This document shows positions 1-11,455 of a stretch of DNA of 64,000 bases, one piece after another; the first letter of the stretch is position 1, and each line of letters begins with the position of its first letter. The notes beneath the pieces were generated by a model. That model made no database searches and was not told where the DNA came from. It was given only the letters and a program-made list of their open reading frames with translations. A program made the translations under genes and the position numbers. Source of the stretch: Siphonodentalium dalli (Eukaryota > Mollusca > Scaphopoda > Gadilida > Siphonodentaliidae); the NCBI GenBank assembly GCA_032622095.1, contig CP136064.1, positions 196,945,948-197,009,947 on the forward strand, in the 5' to 3' direction.

Positions 1-585
1 CAATGTGCTGATGTGTAGCCCTTTGAAAAGCTCCCCATTTCAAAACACATCCCATTTGTTGAGACCGGGGGTACATATAACTGCATTATTAGATGTGGGC
101 GAATAATTAATCGACGACGCTGCAGGTATGGGGTCTTGTGGTTTGATATCATTCTTGTTAGTATTGTGAACTTTTGTGGGCCGGGTAGGCATATGATTTC
201 ACTGCAGACATATAGTTTCTAATCTCTTGCAGCTATACGTGCGAAATCATCATCTATGCATATTTATTTGTTGAATTATTTGTAAATCTCGCCTTCTAAT
301 TTGTACTTGGTGTGTAACTTTAATTGTCTTGCACTGGTGTATTTGGTTGGCTAAAACTAACATTCAGTTTGTGACGCCGTGTTTCGTTGGTCACTATCAC
401 AAATAGCAACAAACAACCATAGCAATTGGCAACTAGCAAAAAGCATGTGCCTTTCGGCTTTCCATATATTTGGTATCGTAAAATATTTTGGTTACTGGTG
501 TCGCCTCTCCTTGCATCACGATCTGTCAGACAATAAATTTGGAAGATGCTCTAACTTAATATAACATGGGATTCTTGAATCTCAG
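1..585 (+). other. Intron upstream of lectin copy A exon
   Basis: Inferred intron sequence on the 5' side of the first visible lectin exon. The final 130 bases or so align with the bases upstream of the copy B exon on the other strand, including a hydrophobic-coding stretch that is open in copy B. In copy A that stretch has lost its ATG by a 1-nt deletion and has an extra TAA at 557-559. I see no exon, RNA gene or repeat array here. Confidence 0.4.
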
Positions 586-806
586 AGACAATATGTCGAG
601 CTTTTGGTTCGGACTAGAATACGCAGCGTCGAGCTTCAAGTGGACAGATGGGGCGGGCTTGAACTCTAGTATCGACTGTTGGGGAGCCGGAGAACCAACC
701 AATCTCCACAAACAGACGTGTGTGTATCAAGCATTTGGAAAGGGGCGACCACCCTGTGAATGGCATACAGCTCCATGTGACACAGGAAAGAAATATATAT
801 GTGAAG
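586..806 (+). CDS. C-type-lectin-like domain, C-terminal half exon (gene copy A)
   Basis: Exon of a probably secreted lectin-like protein. The translation holds the C-terminal half of a C-type lectin domain: FWFGL (the WIGL core), a KWTDG turn, CWGAGEPTN at the place of the EPN/QPD sugar-binding loop, then WHTAPC and KKYICE with the closing cysteines. The second calcium-site motif reads WHT, not WND, so sugar binding is uncertain. The acceptor is the ctcag ending at 585 and the donor is gaag|gtaagt after 806. The exon is 221 bp, phase 2 in and phase 1 out, exactly as in the paralogue at 39037-38817. This acceptor gives normal domain spacing to the N-terminal half exon seen in copy B. An alternative start at the ATG at 566 would leave a TAA at 557-559 just upstream. 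The N-terminal exons must lie left of the window. Confidence 0.8.
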
Positions 807-1195
807 GTAAGTCGATCTTCTCGATTTACATACTTTACTGTCTTCGTGATATACGGGCATAACATAAAATGTCCGGTGCCAAGTACGAGGGGTGGAAACC
901 CACTAAAAATATCTACTGTTCTCTCATCTATGGTGTTGGTGCTCTGTCTGTACCTTTTTGTGGATTACTAGAACAATACATAATCTTGACTACATTGCTT
1001 AGATAATATAAATATAATTATAATTGTATCGAACGATAGGAACGTTTTGATGGCTTTAACCGATGTGCAATTCGCAATACTGTCCACATGATGGAACTCG
1101 TGAGATGTAGTGAGGCGTCCCTCAATCGCTTTGACATCAATTTATATTATTTATATTATGGCCCCAGTCTGCAAGTTATCAGCGACCCTAGTGAT

Positions 1196-1518
1196 GCTGA
1201 AGGGGTCACTCTCACCAAAAAAAGTGCTGAAGGGTACACATGATTTTCAAAATGTGCTGAAGGGTACACATGGTTTGAAATGTTGTTCTAAAGGACATTC
1301 AGTTTTCGTATCTGCCATGATTTCTGTTAGAGAATAATTGTTTACGTTCCAATGAATATTAAAATGTACTGAAAACAAACTGCTAATGGGCGCCAGACTT
1401 TCATAAACACAATTTAAGTAATGGTGTTCATGCCGATCACAAACCCTGTGTACCCTTCAGCAAATGTTCAAACCCTGTGTACCCTTCAGCACTTTTGGTG
1501 AGAGTGACCCCTTCAGCC
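1196..1518. mobile_element. MITE with CTGAAGGG inverted termini
   Basis: A non-autonomous DNA element of about 320 bp in the first visible intron of copy A. It begins GCTGAAGGGGTCACTCTCAC and ends with the inverse. The subterminal motif TGCTGAAGGGTACACA is repeated twice on the left and twice, inverted, on the right. The flanks are ctagtgat (1188-1195) and ttagtgat (1519-1526), an 8-bp target duplication with one mismatch, which fits hAT-type insertion. There is no coding capacity. Confidence 0.75.
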
Positions 1519-2287
1519 TTAGTGATACACTGTCACGCATGGTAGTACTTCGGGGATATTATATAGGTCGAATCCGCTGTTATCTACATTATATAGATGT
1601 GATATAATATCATTTTATATACCAGCAGATTTTTCCGGCGTTTCACGGTGTGATAGTAACCAAAACTTTTGAAATGTTTTCTATCGCGGTTAGGAAATAA
1701 ATAACAAATACATGCATGTACATTTAACAGTTTTCTAACTGGTTCTCTGGCAATGCTAAAGATTAGCTTGTATTCCTAACTTTCGTCGTGCCCCGACACC
1801 ATCCCCGACTAGGAGGGTCCCTCTTAGGGATAGTTAGACTACACTATCAAATAAATACCTATATATATTGTATCATGAGGAAATGATGAAGTTTGGTGAA
1901 GTGACTGAAATCAGCTACAATTGTTTAAACAATGTCGGTGCCCCTTCGCCGACATTCATTCCTTATTGGGACAGCACCACTTTGGGAACACTAAACCAAA
2001 TATCAGTTTTGATTCCTCGTTTCTTGTATACCACTGTACCTGACCCTAACAGTGCCAGTTTGGCAACTTTGATGCACATCATCAGATTAGACCTGGAGTT
2101 TTTATCAATTACTGTGCCCCATCTCAACCCCACACCTGATCCGCGTGTCGCCACTTGAAACAATTTAAAATAACCCATTATATGTGTCGCGCACGTGCTA
2201 AGGGAAGTTTATATACATAAATTCACTCTTGAACAGTTACTCAATGTTTGTATCCATATACCTATACATTTCGTGTCCTCTTTCTAG

Positions 2288-2395
2288 AGTCACAGTACCT
2301 CGACGCTGAACCTCTAGCCGACAGAGCGACCGCACACGAGTTATGTCAAAGATACACGATATCCACTGGAGGAAGCCGAACTTCATCCCCATCTG
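2288..2395 (+). CDS. Linker exon of lectin/PAN gene copy A
   Basis: A 108-bp exon with acceptor tttctag before 2288 and donor ctg|gtagg after 2395, phase 1 at both ends, so it fits between the lectin and PAN exons. It encodes about 36 residues beginning SQYLDAEPLADRA, followed by a serine/threonine-rich tail and a single cysteine. I do not recognise a domain. It is probably a spacer between the lectin and PAN modules. The support is its near-identical partner at 31133-31026 on the other strand, with the same splice sites, length and phase; protein differences there are few. Exon status is inferred from splice signals and conservation only. Confidence 0.7.
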
Positions 2396-3469
2396 GTAGG
2401 CCATATATATGTTTCGTGTGGATCTAATCTAAAAGTGGGAAATTATTGAATCGTATTCCATTAAGTTTACTTTATTCCATTGTTACTAAGAATGTTTCGC
2501 ACCGATATGAGCTTTTCACGTGTCAACGATGTTGCAACTCAAAAAAAGGTTCACCAGTTAATCGGAATATGTCGGAGTAAACTCGACTCGCGTTTAACCA
2601 TCTCTGGGAACATATTTACCGAACCAACTCCCCAAACAATACTAATTTAGAATCCAATGGACCCAGCTGGAACACCTCCCTTTGTTATCCCAGCATCAGC
2701 AATGTTTTCCGTTGAAATGGATCCAATACCAATATACAGTGTAGAATAGTTCTCAACAAATATGAAGATGTTATGTGTGTTTGAGGTGAAATGTAGTGCT
2801 ATATATTAATCACATGTAGTGTCGTGTCTGTAAATCTTAATTATTAAATGCGCACTTAATTTTCGAGCCCCCAGATTACATTATATAAAATATATGCCAT
2901 ATTATATACCATTTGAAAGAGGAAGCTCCAACACATTGTATTATCAACTTATCCGGTGTAATAAACTGAGGACATGTTGTTTTTGTTGACTTGCCAACGC
3001 GTTTTGTCATTTAGATTGCAGTAAAAGGCAGTATTATTTGCAATGCAGTGGGAATAACTCTATATATTAAAAATAGAGTTCTTCTCCTTCCATTGAAAAA
3101 GTTGAATTCTTTTGCATTCTAGGATCCAAAGGGGGGATTTATTAACCTCATCCAATTTTACAAAAGCAAATTATACGTATCCCAACATATCCCCTGCATA
3201 TCCAGTGAGAATCATTTTCTCCTGTAAGCTATTGAACCGAGCATGTGTTTTTGGCTATTTGGCTGTAATACAGTTTAAGCTCATAACATATCAGGACAGT
3301 GAACTCAATCTTGACTTTTGTGTCACTGTGACATTGTGTAGAATTATCCATGACATATCAGTTGTTAAGCTTCAATTCAACTATAGTTGACATATTTTGA
3401 AAATAAATACATATCTAGAGAGGATATTTACCAGGCTGCAATTGGAAATATTATTTTATAGATAGATGA

Positions 3470-3975
3470 TATCTGCAAACCTGGGTCATTGTGTAGGATT
3501 CACACAATTTCATAATTTCCAACAATTTCTGATTAGTCTGTCAACCAGCCCATTATCAAGAATTGTTCTATACCACTTTTGTTAGTCTACTGGGGCAACT
3601 TATTTTATACTAAATGACAAGCAGTCACTTTGCCAGACTTGGATACTTTGGGTGTTGTGAGGGGATACTGATCATCTGAGTTGATTAGCTTAATACACTG
3701 ATGATAGTTATTATCTAGTCATTGATAGTCACATTAATGTCTGAGACAGTTGCTCGCTCTTACTCCATGCAAATAATGATCTAGGCTTAAAGGTCTTAGT
3801 TACAAGGAGAAGTTTATTTATTTCAGTTTTACATTTCTCGAAGCTTCTTTCAAAGGATGTCGGGAAATAAGTTTTTCACCTCACCGTCCCATATGCAACA
3901 CGTCATTTAACGTCACCTCCACTAAGGCCCATATAAGGTCACGTAACATAAATAAGGGGTTTTGTAGTTATAATA
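3470..3975. repeat. Dispersed repeat, inverted partner at 40790-41730
   Basis: A noncoding stretch of about 500 bp, beginning near ctgggtcattgtg and ending near taaactgtta, that matches 40790-41730 on the opposite strand. The partner is interrupted by a Helitron-like insert. The two copies sit at different places relative to the lectin exons, so this is a separate dispersed repeat, not part of the gene duplication. Ends are approximate and no coding frame was seen. Confidence 0.6.
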
Positions 3976-4128
3976 TGTTTTAAACTGTTACAAACGTTCA
4001 TAATCGAGAATGCATGTTATTGGCTATATATGTATACCGCCTTCGAGAAACGAAAACATGGACGCTCTTTATCATAGACTCTTTATCATAGACTATCATT
4101 GAAGCCTGGTAAAAATTCAAAACGTTGA

Positions 4129-4551
4129 AAAGGTACTAAATCCGATTCCATGGTCCCCAAATATTCAGATTCAAACAGCAACATTTTTAGAAATGCCGCT
4201 TCAGTTATCAGAATCGATTAATTGCCCACAAATAATGCTAACCACTGTCAACTATAGTATAAAATTTCCCGAAACGTGTTATTTATCAACATGTTGTTCG
4301 ACGAAATTTGGCCTTATTGTCAACAGAAATCCTCTTGATTTTAGAGTTATCCATCTTCATCCGCAATTTGGTCTGAGACAGTCGGGTCGTCGACTGTTTA
4401 CTGGCCACTTATAATTCTCGATGACTTCATAAATGGATATCTAATAACTCTGAGCTTTGTGAGTTCCTCAACTCGAATCAAGTATTTTTTACCCCCGAAT
4501 CAAAATAAATAGTAATTTAGGGGCGCTTAATCGGATTATGAATCTTTAAAG
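4129..4551. mobile_element. MITE, AAAGGTACT..ATCCGATT termini (copy 1)
   Basis: Begins near AAAGGTACTAAATCCGATT and ends near AATCGGATTATGAATCTTTAA, so the ends are roughly inverted copies of each other. The body, including ATGCCGCTTCAGTTATCAG, recurs in the same orientation at 38290-38612. It lies in the last intron of lectin copy A. The short open frames inside are not conserved between the copies. Confidence 0.6.
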
Positions 4552-4696
4552 ATCCACCGTCCGATTTGGTAGCTACTTTGTCAAACTTTCTTATATGGTA
4601 ATGTTCAGCTTACATGGTAAAAGAACAAAGTAAAATACATACAATCAACGTCATTTGTATTACACAATCATCTCAAAAACCCACAAAAGTATCCGT

Positions 4697-4787
4697 CAAC
4701 GATGCAAAAAGCATGGTAATTATAATAAAAATGTCTCGAGTCATAAACTCATTTTCATTATAATTACCATGTTGTTTGCATCGTTCA
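4697..4787. repeat. Palindrome ATAATTACCATG..GCATCGTT
   Basis: Imperfect inverted repeat of about 36 bp arms (4697-4733 and 4750-4787) around a short loop. The arms contain ATTATAATTACCATG and TTTGCATCG. The same core occurs inside the palindromic element at 16908-17239, so this is a fragment of that family. Confidence 0.6.
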
Positions 4788-4903
4788 TGGAACCAGAATT
4801 ACATGGCATTGGAAATATATGCGATATATACGAGCTCAGATACACCCACCCACCCTGGAATTTTCGTTACCCCCTAGGTTTGACGACAAATCGCTTTTTT
4901 CAG

Positions 4904-5088
4904 GTGCAGGTCAAATGTTTTTCGGTGTCACGGACGGGAATCTTGGCTTGGATGGAATGATCCAAGTTGTCGTCAAACAACTGCCATGCATTGAAGATTG
5001 TGCAGCAATCTGCCTCAGGAACAATAATTGCAAACGATACACTTATGTTGAAGGAAACGAGTGGGACGGCTGCAAATTATATGGATAG
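4904..5088 (+). CDS. PAN/apple-like domain terminal exon of lectin gene copy A
   Basis: Terminal coding exon. The acceptor is ttttttcag before 4904 and the stop TAG is at 5086-5088. It enters in phase 1, matching the linker exon. The translation reads MFFGVTDGNLGLDG, then a cysteine-rich stretch with LPCIEDCAAICLRN, NCKRYTYVEG and GCKLYG at the end. This is the spacing of a PAN/apple domain, a small extracellular protein- or carbohydrate-binding fold. With the upstream exons it gives a lectin-linker-PAN architecture ending on the PAN module. The exon is open and looks functional, unlike its paralogue at 19713-19534, which carries a 5-nt deletion and a nonsense codon. Confidence 0.78.
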
Positions 5089-5152
5089 CACCATGCATTC
5101 ACACTATAGGACATGCGTGATATAAAAAATGATGCACAGTAATGCCCTAAGT

Positions 5153-5333
5153 AATCAACTCCTTAACCACAGCAGAATTATGGTTAACTTTTCATGATTT
5201 AGTCGGAAATATGGCTTGTTGCCTTCCATCTGAAAGCTCTCAGTGAGAGCTTTTCGATGAATGGCAACAAGCCATATTTCCGACTAAATCCTGAAAAGTT
5301 ACCCATAATTCTGCTGTGGTTAAGGAGTCGATT
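5153..5333. mobile_element. Long hairpin element, about 90-bp arms
   Basis: Almost the whole 180 bp is one inverted repeat. The arms run 5153-5241 and 5243-5333, containing TTAACCACAGCAGAATTATGG and GGAAATATGGCTTGTTGCC and their inverse, with only a few mismatches. It lies just 3' of the PAN exon of copy A. The aligned 3' sequence of copy B (about 19440-19500) lacks it, so it inserted after the gene duplication or was lost from B. It could form an RNA hairpin if the 3' UTR is transcribed. Confidence 0.75.
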
Positions 5334-6015
5334 AATTGACACGGATAACATAGTTCAGGCCTCGTATTAGCTAGCTGTTGTCACTTTGGAAGTAGTGAGC
5401 AAATAGGTCGATAATAATATGAAATACTCATATATCGATAATAATGCTTATGAAATACTCATATACAGACTCTATATGTACTCTTAAAAGACGAACTGTC
5501 GTGACAGCAACTTATGAGCAGTTTTTCAACTTTCCGCAAAAAGCTTTCTATCATTACCTGGCTAATCTATAATCTTCATTACTAGATGCTAAAGAAAAAA
5601 TGGATATTTGTTCTTCTTTCTGCGACGATTATTTCTATAATTTCAACAAGTTTCCCCCTATAGACATATACAGTCAGTTTGTATGTATACACTGAGTCGC
5701 TTTCCATGTTACCGTTTGGTTCAATTCATTTTTTTAATGTTAAAATTGGTACAGTGTAGAATACTCGAGCACCACGAGAAAAAAATGTGTTAAAGACAAA
5801 TCCATCCCGCCACATGAACAAATGAAATAATGACCACTTCATGCAAACTGCATTGTCCGCGGCATGACAGATCGTGTCACTGGGGAAAACAATTCGCGCA
5901 TATCCTATAGTGTGGATACATCAAGAGAAGTGTGTGCATTTTACTTATTTCTCCATTCGTTTCATTGAATCATCACCTTTTTAATTTTCAAGTTGATAAC
6001 GTAATATAATATAAA

Positions 6016-6509
6016 GTTATTATACAATTTATACAGTATGTGTTTTTCTTGTACGAGTCCAGGTTGATGTGACATGTTCGACGAGTTTATCAGTCATTGA
6101 AATCATTGTTAGATTATAGCCGTATACGTGTGCGGATTTCCTCCACCATTAAAACTGTCAATGTCGTGATATGGCCTTATAGTTGCTGAAAGCGACATTA
6201 AACACAAAATAAATCAATCAATCGACCAGGTTGTGGTGAACAGTCATATTGGACGAGACGGGTAGCGTCGAGTCCAATATGACTTTTCACCACAACCTGG
6301 ACGAGCACAAGAAAACAAATACTGTACACAACATTGTATAATGACATTTTTATTATCCATCTGTATGTTTATCCAAATGACGTCAACCGGAGTCCCGATC
6401 ACTTTCGGGAGTGCAATCTGACATTCGGGAGTCCAATATGACTTTTTCCCGGATTATCATGTGACGGCTTTTGTCCAATCAGAAATAGTGTTAGTTAAGG
6501 GATGGATAA
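6016..6509. mobile_element. Foldback element with TAATATAAA flanks
   Basis: Begins GTTATTATACAA, contains an inverted-repeat hairpin (arms with GTTGTGGTGAACAGTCATATTGG and inverse), then a segment rich in GGGAGTCCAATATGAC, and ends AAGGGATGGATAA. TAATATAAA is present at 6007-6015 and again at 6510-6518, an apparent 9-bp target duplication. The paralogous 3' sequence of lectin copy B near 18260 shows one uninterrupted site. A SINE is nested in it. Related copies form the array at 13680-15200. Nine-base duplications are typical of Mutator-like elements, but no transposase is present. Confidence 0.68.
6067..6225 (+). mobile_element. SINE-like insert with (ATCA)n tail
   Basis: About 158 bp flanked by CCAGGTTG at 6059-6066 and 6226-6233, an 8-bp direct repeat that splits the foldback hairpin. 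Its 3' end reads GCGACATTAAACACAAAAT followed by AATCAATCAATC, the type of tail found on molluscan SINEs (family knowledge). The 5' end lacks a clear pol III A box, so it may be 5' truncated. Confidence 0.68.
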
Positions 6510-6519
6510 TAATATAAAA

Positions 6520-8378
6520 TAATTTTGTGTTTCACCAATATATTACCATTTTGCATTAGTGTTGCATTGACCAACCTTAACGCACATTATACGGGCGATT
6601 CCAATATATACATTCAACTGATTTATTGGACATGCATATATATACATTTCGTATATACACCGTCCTATGAGCCATATGACCCCGTGATTAATATGGAGAC
6701 TGTCCACACAAAAAGGACAGCTATGGATTGATTAGACGCATATTGTTTTATTACGACTCACAATAAGTCGGACCCCATCATCGATCACCGATATTTTGTT
6801 CAAGCATGTTATTTGTTTGCATTATTTTGGTGGGGAAATAAATATTGTTTACAATAAAGTCGTCATGGTTAAATACAATCAGTGTAAATATTATTCGAGA
6901 AAAAAGGTTGAGTCACCTGAACATACAGTCTCCATAGAGGCGTGGTATTGGCCCCAACGGGGCTTATTTTTCGAGTTTAATATTTTTTTTTACACACAGA
7001 AAAAATATATATCATATGAAAGTAAAAGATGTCAGCTTTATGTCCCGTCCTGCTGTAAAATTTGAAAATGGTGCCGTTGCCATGGAAATGGCGTGTAAAC
7101 AATGTGGACACATGTTCAGATAAAACCCTTCAGCAGATGGTAAAAACGAATTTAAGCACATTCTAAGGCAGACACATACGTTAAAGATAATTTTTTATGT
7201 TATTTTTCCACGATAACTATTTTCCAACTATTCCATTAGTAACTATAGTTGGACACCATAATTATATAGGTTGGAATTGTTCTAATTGTTTGATTTTCCA
7301 ACCAGTAATTAGTGTATGAAATGGTCATCAGTTGGTAATTTTCCAATCTTAGGGTGTGTCAGGTTGGATATTTCCAAGGGGTGCAAGTGGAATTATGCGA
7401 ACCTGTGAGTTTGACGTTTGGTTCAAGGGAGTGGAGGTTAAGTTGCGAATTTGAAGGTGCACCCATCCAACCACCCCCACCCCGATGGGAACCCTATAGC
7501 CACGTCCCTAATGTGGGAATTTAATCAAATAAATTGACATTTCCACAATATAGTCCTGCGATCCTAGAATAAGGTTTGCATTTGTGGTTGTGCGATTGGG
7601 AGATGCAGCTCACGTGCGGTCACAATACCACACCATTAACTAAATGTGAAAAAAATTCCAACTAATGCAAAGCACGTTGGCCAAAAAGTGCCTGTGTTTC
7701 GGCTCTACAGAGACAAAACGACTGCATTTAACGAAATCATATAACCCTACTCTTTCTTGAATAAGAATTAAGTAACATATAATTACGAACAAAGCAAAAG
7801 CCATTATCCAGGTTCACGTGAATTTTATCAATGGTAACGTTATCCGCCGAATTTGAAATCGACATGCGTCCGGGTGGTATTTTATGGATGGAATGATGAA
7901 ATGAACATGATGAAAGTGACAAATAAATTGATACGACTTTGCTTAAAAGTTCGCCACCAACCGAAGTGCTTGAAATACTGCTTATACTCATATATATTTA
8001 TTGAAGACTCCAGCTTGAAACAAGGATTAGTAAACATATCTAACACACTCCCGTGTCTTTGAGAGAATTGAGTTAAATGTTCAAAGTTTGTTGAAAGGTG
8101 AACTTATGGAATGTCTGTGTCCTGTCCATATATTATTACTGAATTCGAATAGTCCTATGGTTATATTGTAAAGTCCACAATATTAGAGTATCATGGTCCA
8201 TTCCCATTGGTGAGAACTTCCACTAAGGGATGAAAGTGATTTTTTGTGCTATAACATCTTGAGTTTTTCTATTAATAACTGCTGCTAGGCTGAATCTGGT
8301 TGCAAGATCTATCATGTGCAGAAAATTTATCCCAGCGTCCCATTCCTTCAAATCTATAGCACCACTTCGTTGAACTGA
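6520..8378. other. 3' duplicated flank, then empty intergenic DNA
   Basis: Bases 6520-6760 still align with copy B (about 18000-18260, minus strand) and mark the visible end of the inverted duplication on this side. From 6760 to 8378 I see no convincing coding frame, RNA gene or repeat family. There are several TTGGAA/TTCCAA motifs around 7210-7350, and a small open frame on the minus strand at 7737-7991 with no recognisable feature. Confidence 0.4.
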
Positions 8379-9955
8379 CTAGCTAGCAAGTGGCAGAGAC
8401 ACAACTGGTCTAGCCGGAGTCTTTTTATATCTCCTACATACATCACATGAGTCAGTCACTTTATCCACACATCTCAGATGTTCCTCTGAATAACCACCTG
8501 CATCGTTCATTAATGTCTTCAGTCGCTTTGCAGAAGGGTGTGCAAATTGTTTATGCAGTTTTTCGATCACATCATCATTTTCACCCTTTTGTGATGATAT
8601 CAATGCTGAAGCAGTAGCATTGCCATCAACTTTCAACTGTTCAATAGGTACAAAATAATGACCAGATGAAGTTCATTGTAATTGAACATCTGTCCCAAAT
8701 ATAGATGCACTATCACGTTCAAGATCAAGCTTCACTTTAGCTCTTTTCGTTGTCTCTTTGCTGAGTAACAAGGGTATGTCACTCTCAACAACATCTGTCT
8801 GAATATCACACTCAAACCCGACAATGACGCAAGGAAAAGTCACTTTCTCAAGAGACTTCAGCACTGTTCCTCCACCAAATTTGAATAACTTTTCACCGGA
8901 ATTGTGCACCACTTTCTTACGATCAGAAGGTTCAATAGAACCCAAATAACACTTCATCCACATCTTTCCGGTAACCGTAGATGTACAGGCACTGTCCAAA
9001 ATAGCAGAATTTGTTGCTTCTGTCACCAACACTATTGTCTCTTCTTCTATATTACCTGTGAAAAAAACTGCCTTTTCAACAGATTGTCGATTCATGTTCT
9101 CGTATGAATGAGGACACTGTTTAACCATATGCCGGAAGGAACCACAGCTCAGACAGATAAGAGGTGAACCATCAGGTCCATTTGGATTGGTGGATTTATT
9201 CAGTTAATTCACTCCTCCAAACTTGTCCTGAAAACTGCTTTTACGTTCATCTGACATATGCGATTGTCCTTTATAACCAAAGTTTCTACCTCTGTTGCTC
9301 TCAGATGAATTATATCTGGAACTGTTGAACTGCCTCCCAGAGTAATTAACTTCTTCAGCAGATAAACAAGTCGGTTCAACCTTGATACCAGCAGCGGCCC
9401 CTCTACCAGATGCTGCTTGCTGCCCAAAAAAATTCTTGAGTGAATTCCTCATCTGTTGAAACAATGTGGCCACAGTATTATAGTCCACACCTGTCAATAC
9501 CAGTTGTCTGTCTTTCATTTCCAATTCAGAAAACTCCAACAGCTTGAAGGCTAGAACAGGTTGCGGAAGCTCCATTTCGAACTTTTTAGTACGGTTGTAC
9601 AGTTTTTCAAATTTAGTCACATAGTCCACCATTCGCATCATCATATCACGCTTGAACCGATCAAATGCTCATGCTTGGTACGCTACAGTCATATCATCTT
9701 TTTGGAATATTCCATCCATAAACTTTATCAGTTTCTTAACACCATCATCTGTATTCTGGGTTCCAACACTCAGATCGCTGAACACTTTGTCTCTCACTGA
9801 ATTCTGTCCCTCTTCTGGCAAAGATAATACTATCGCAATCCCTCTCTTCTTTTTTTGTCAAGATCAGTCAGGGTTTACCATGCTTTTATTTCTTCAACCC
9901 AACGGTTGTAAGGTTTTTTGGTTGAGAATACTGGTGGCACTTCATAGCAAAATGA
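8379..9955 (-). pseudogene. Decayed Copia-like retrotransposon gag/protease/integrase-start
   Basis: A minus-strand fragment of an LTR-type polyprotein of the Ty1/copia kind. In order it shows a gag region (from about 9955), a CCHC zinc knuckle CLSCGSFRHMVKQC near 9130-9165, an aspartic-protease core with DSACT in place of DSG (near 8990), and the start of integrase with an HHCC zinc module ending CDVCRRYKK. The downstream integrase core, reverse transcriptase and RNase H are missing. Breaks: in-frame stops near 9895, at 9669-9671, at 9204-9206 and near 8670, plus a frameshift near 9870. It is an old truncated copy with no LTR seen. Gypsy-type origin is less likely because the integrase module follows protease directly. 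Confidence 0.75.
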
Positions 9956-10086
9956 AAGGCGAATTTACTATTTTTCGAGAACACTCAACCCAATTGAATA
10001 TCTTATACACAATACGAACTGAAGATATATGCTTTCCTTTGAACCCTGACGCCCCACAGTGATCGACACCCTGACCCGGGGCTCCC

Positions 10087-10770
10087 ATTGGTATTTCCGT
10101 TTAAATTAGACAGTGTCCGGTCACATGGAGTTGATTATGTTCAAATTGTGACACAGGTCTGAAACTTTACAGGTTTATCCCCCCATGGATCAGCGATCAT
10201 TATAAGATCGCGAGACGTTGCCTCGCGGCAACTCCTTGGTAACGGTTGCTATGCAACTACCCGGAATTGACTGGACAATGTAAATATAGCTTATAGCGTC
10301 GTAATTCAACCCCAGTGATTGCTTTTTTTATGGAGGTAATACCCTAACGTGAAATTTGAGATATACCCGACCATAATAGTGAACCAAATATCCCATTTAA
10401 TGGTAGCAACGGTTGCTAAGCAAATACCACAAATGATCGAATAACATCATTGCACTAACCATTCAGTGGTATGTTTTGCCTTAATTTAGACAGTGTCTAG
10501 CCATATGGTGTTGGTTATGTTCAAAGGGGACACCTACCTAAAACTCCAAGCATGCTATGCATGGACCACTTATCATTGTAAGATCGGGAGACTTTGCCAC
10601 CCGATCTCTCCTTAGAAACGGTTACTAGGCAACTACCCGAAATTTGCATGATAAACGAATTCTAGCTTATAACGTTGTAAGTGTACATCAGCGAATTGCG
10701 TTTCGATGCAAACAATATCCTAATGTGAAATTTAAGATATACCTGACCATGCGCGAGTAAGTCAACTTGA
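10087..10770. repeat. Tandem duplication, about 375-bp unit
   Basis: Two diverged copies, 10087-10440 and 10462-10770. Each carries in order a CATTCAGTGG/CCATTGG start, TTTAAATTAGACAGTGTC, GTTATGTTCAAA, AAGATCG..GAGAC, GGTAACGGTTGCTA-type and AGCTTATA blocks. No coding frame is shared, so this looks like a noncoding local duplication or a repeat pair. Confidence 0.6.
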
Positions 10771-11455
10771 TATGCAATAGACTTTTTGCATGTGGCATAA
10801 CAGAGACTGATATTACAGAGACCAGAAACAACGTAATTTCCCGTAACAGATCGTGGCCCCATTGTTCAAGTAAGCTGTCTAGATTGTGTATACTGTACTA
10901 ACATGTGAACGTGCAACTATATGTCATATATATAGCGCCACATTTCACTTAAACGCATTTCAAAAACTGAATTATAGCCTGCGCGCATGCGCATATTTCC
11001 TACTCGTTTCTAGCGGGCAGCCAATCCATATACACACCTTTGCCAGCGCTGACTTCAATAGGCCCATTTAAATTTATATATTAGTGGGTATGTCGTGTAT
11101 AAGTACGTTATAAACCATTTATTTGCCATTGCGCTGGTCTGCGCATGCGCGAATAAATCAACTTGATATGCGATAGACCCTTCCCCATATGTAGCAGAAC
11201 ACTGATTAATATACGCGATGGTAATTTAAACTGAAATTGTGTGTCTAAATTATGTCTGTTCTGTACACACACGGGGAACACGAAATTATATGCCGTAAAT
11301 ATAGCGGCACAGTTCGCTTAAAATATCGTATGTTTTTGTAGATTATATGCTATGCGCATATATTTCTACCCGATACTAGCGGATAACCATTCCAAACGCA
11401 CCATGGGCGCCGCTGACATATGTGGGGGCATTTAAATATAAATCAGTGGGTCTGA
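10740..11455. repeat. Second tandem duplication with GCGCATGCGC motif
   Basis: Copies at about 10740-11090 and 11135-11455 share ATGCGCGA.TAA.TCAACTTGATATGC, TATAGCG.CAC, a CGCATGCGCATAT.TTTC block, CTAGCGG and CATTTAAAT.TA. The sequence is diverged and noncoding. GCGCATGCGC palindromes, like NRF-1 sites, occur in both copies. Confidence 0.55.

Noticed and set aside
557-565. In-frame TAA just upstream of the lectin exon of copy A as proof of a pseudogene
   Set aside because: The acceptor ctcag at 581-585 gives the right phase and domain spacing in both copies, so the TAA would be intronic.
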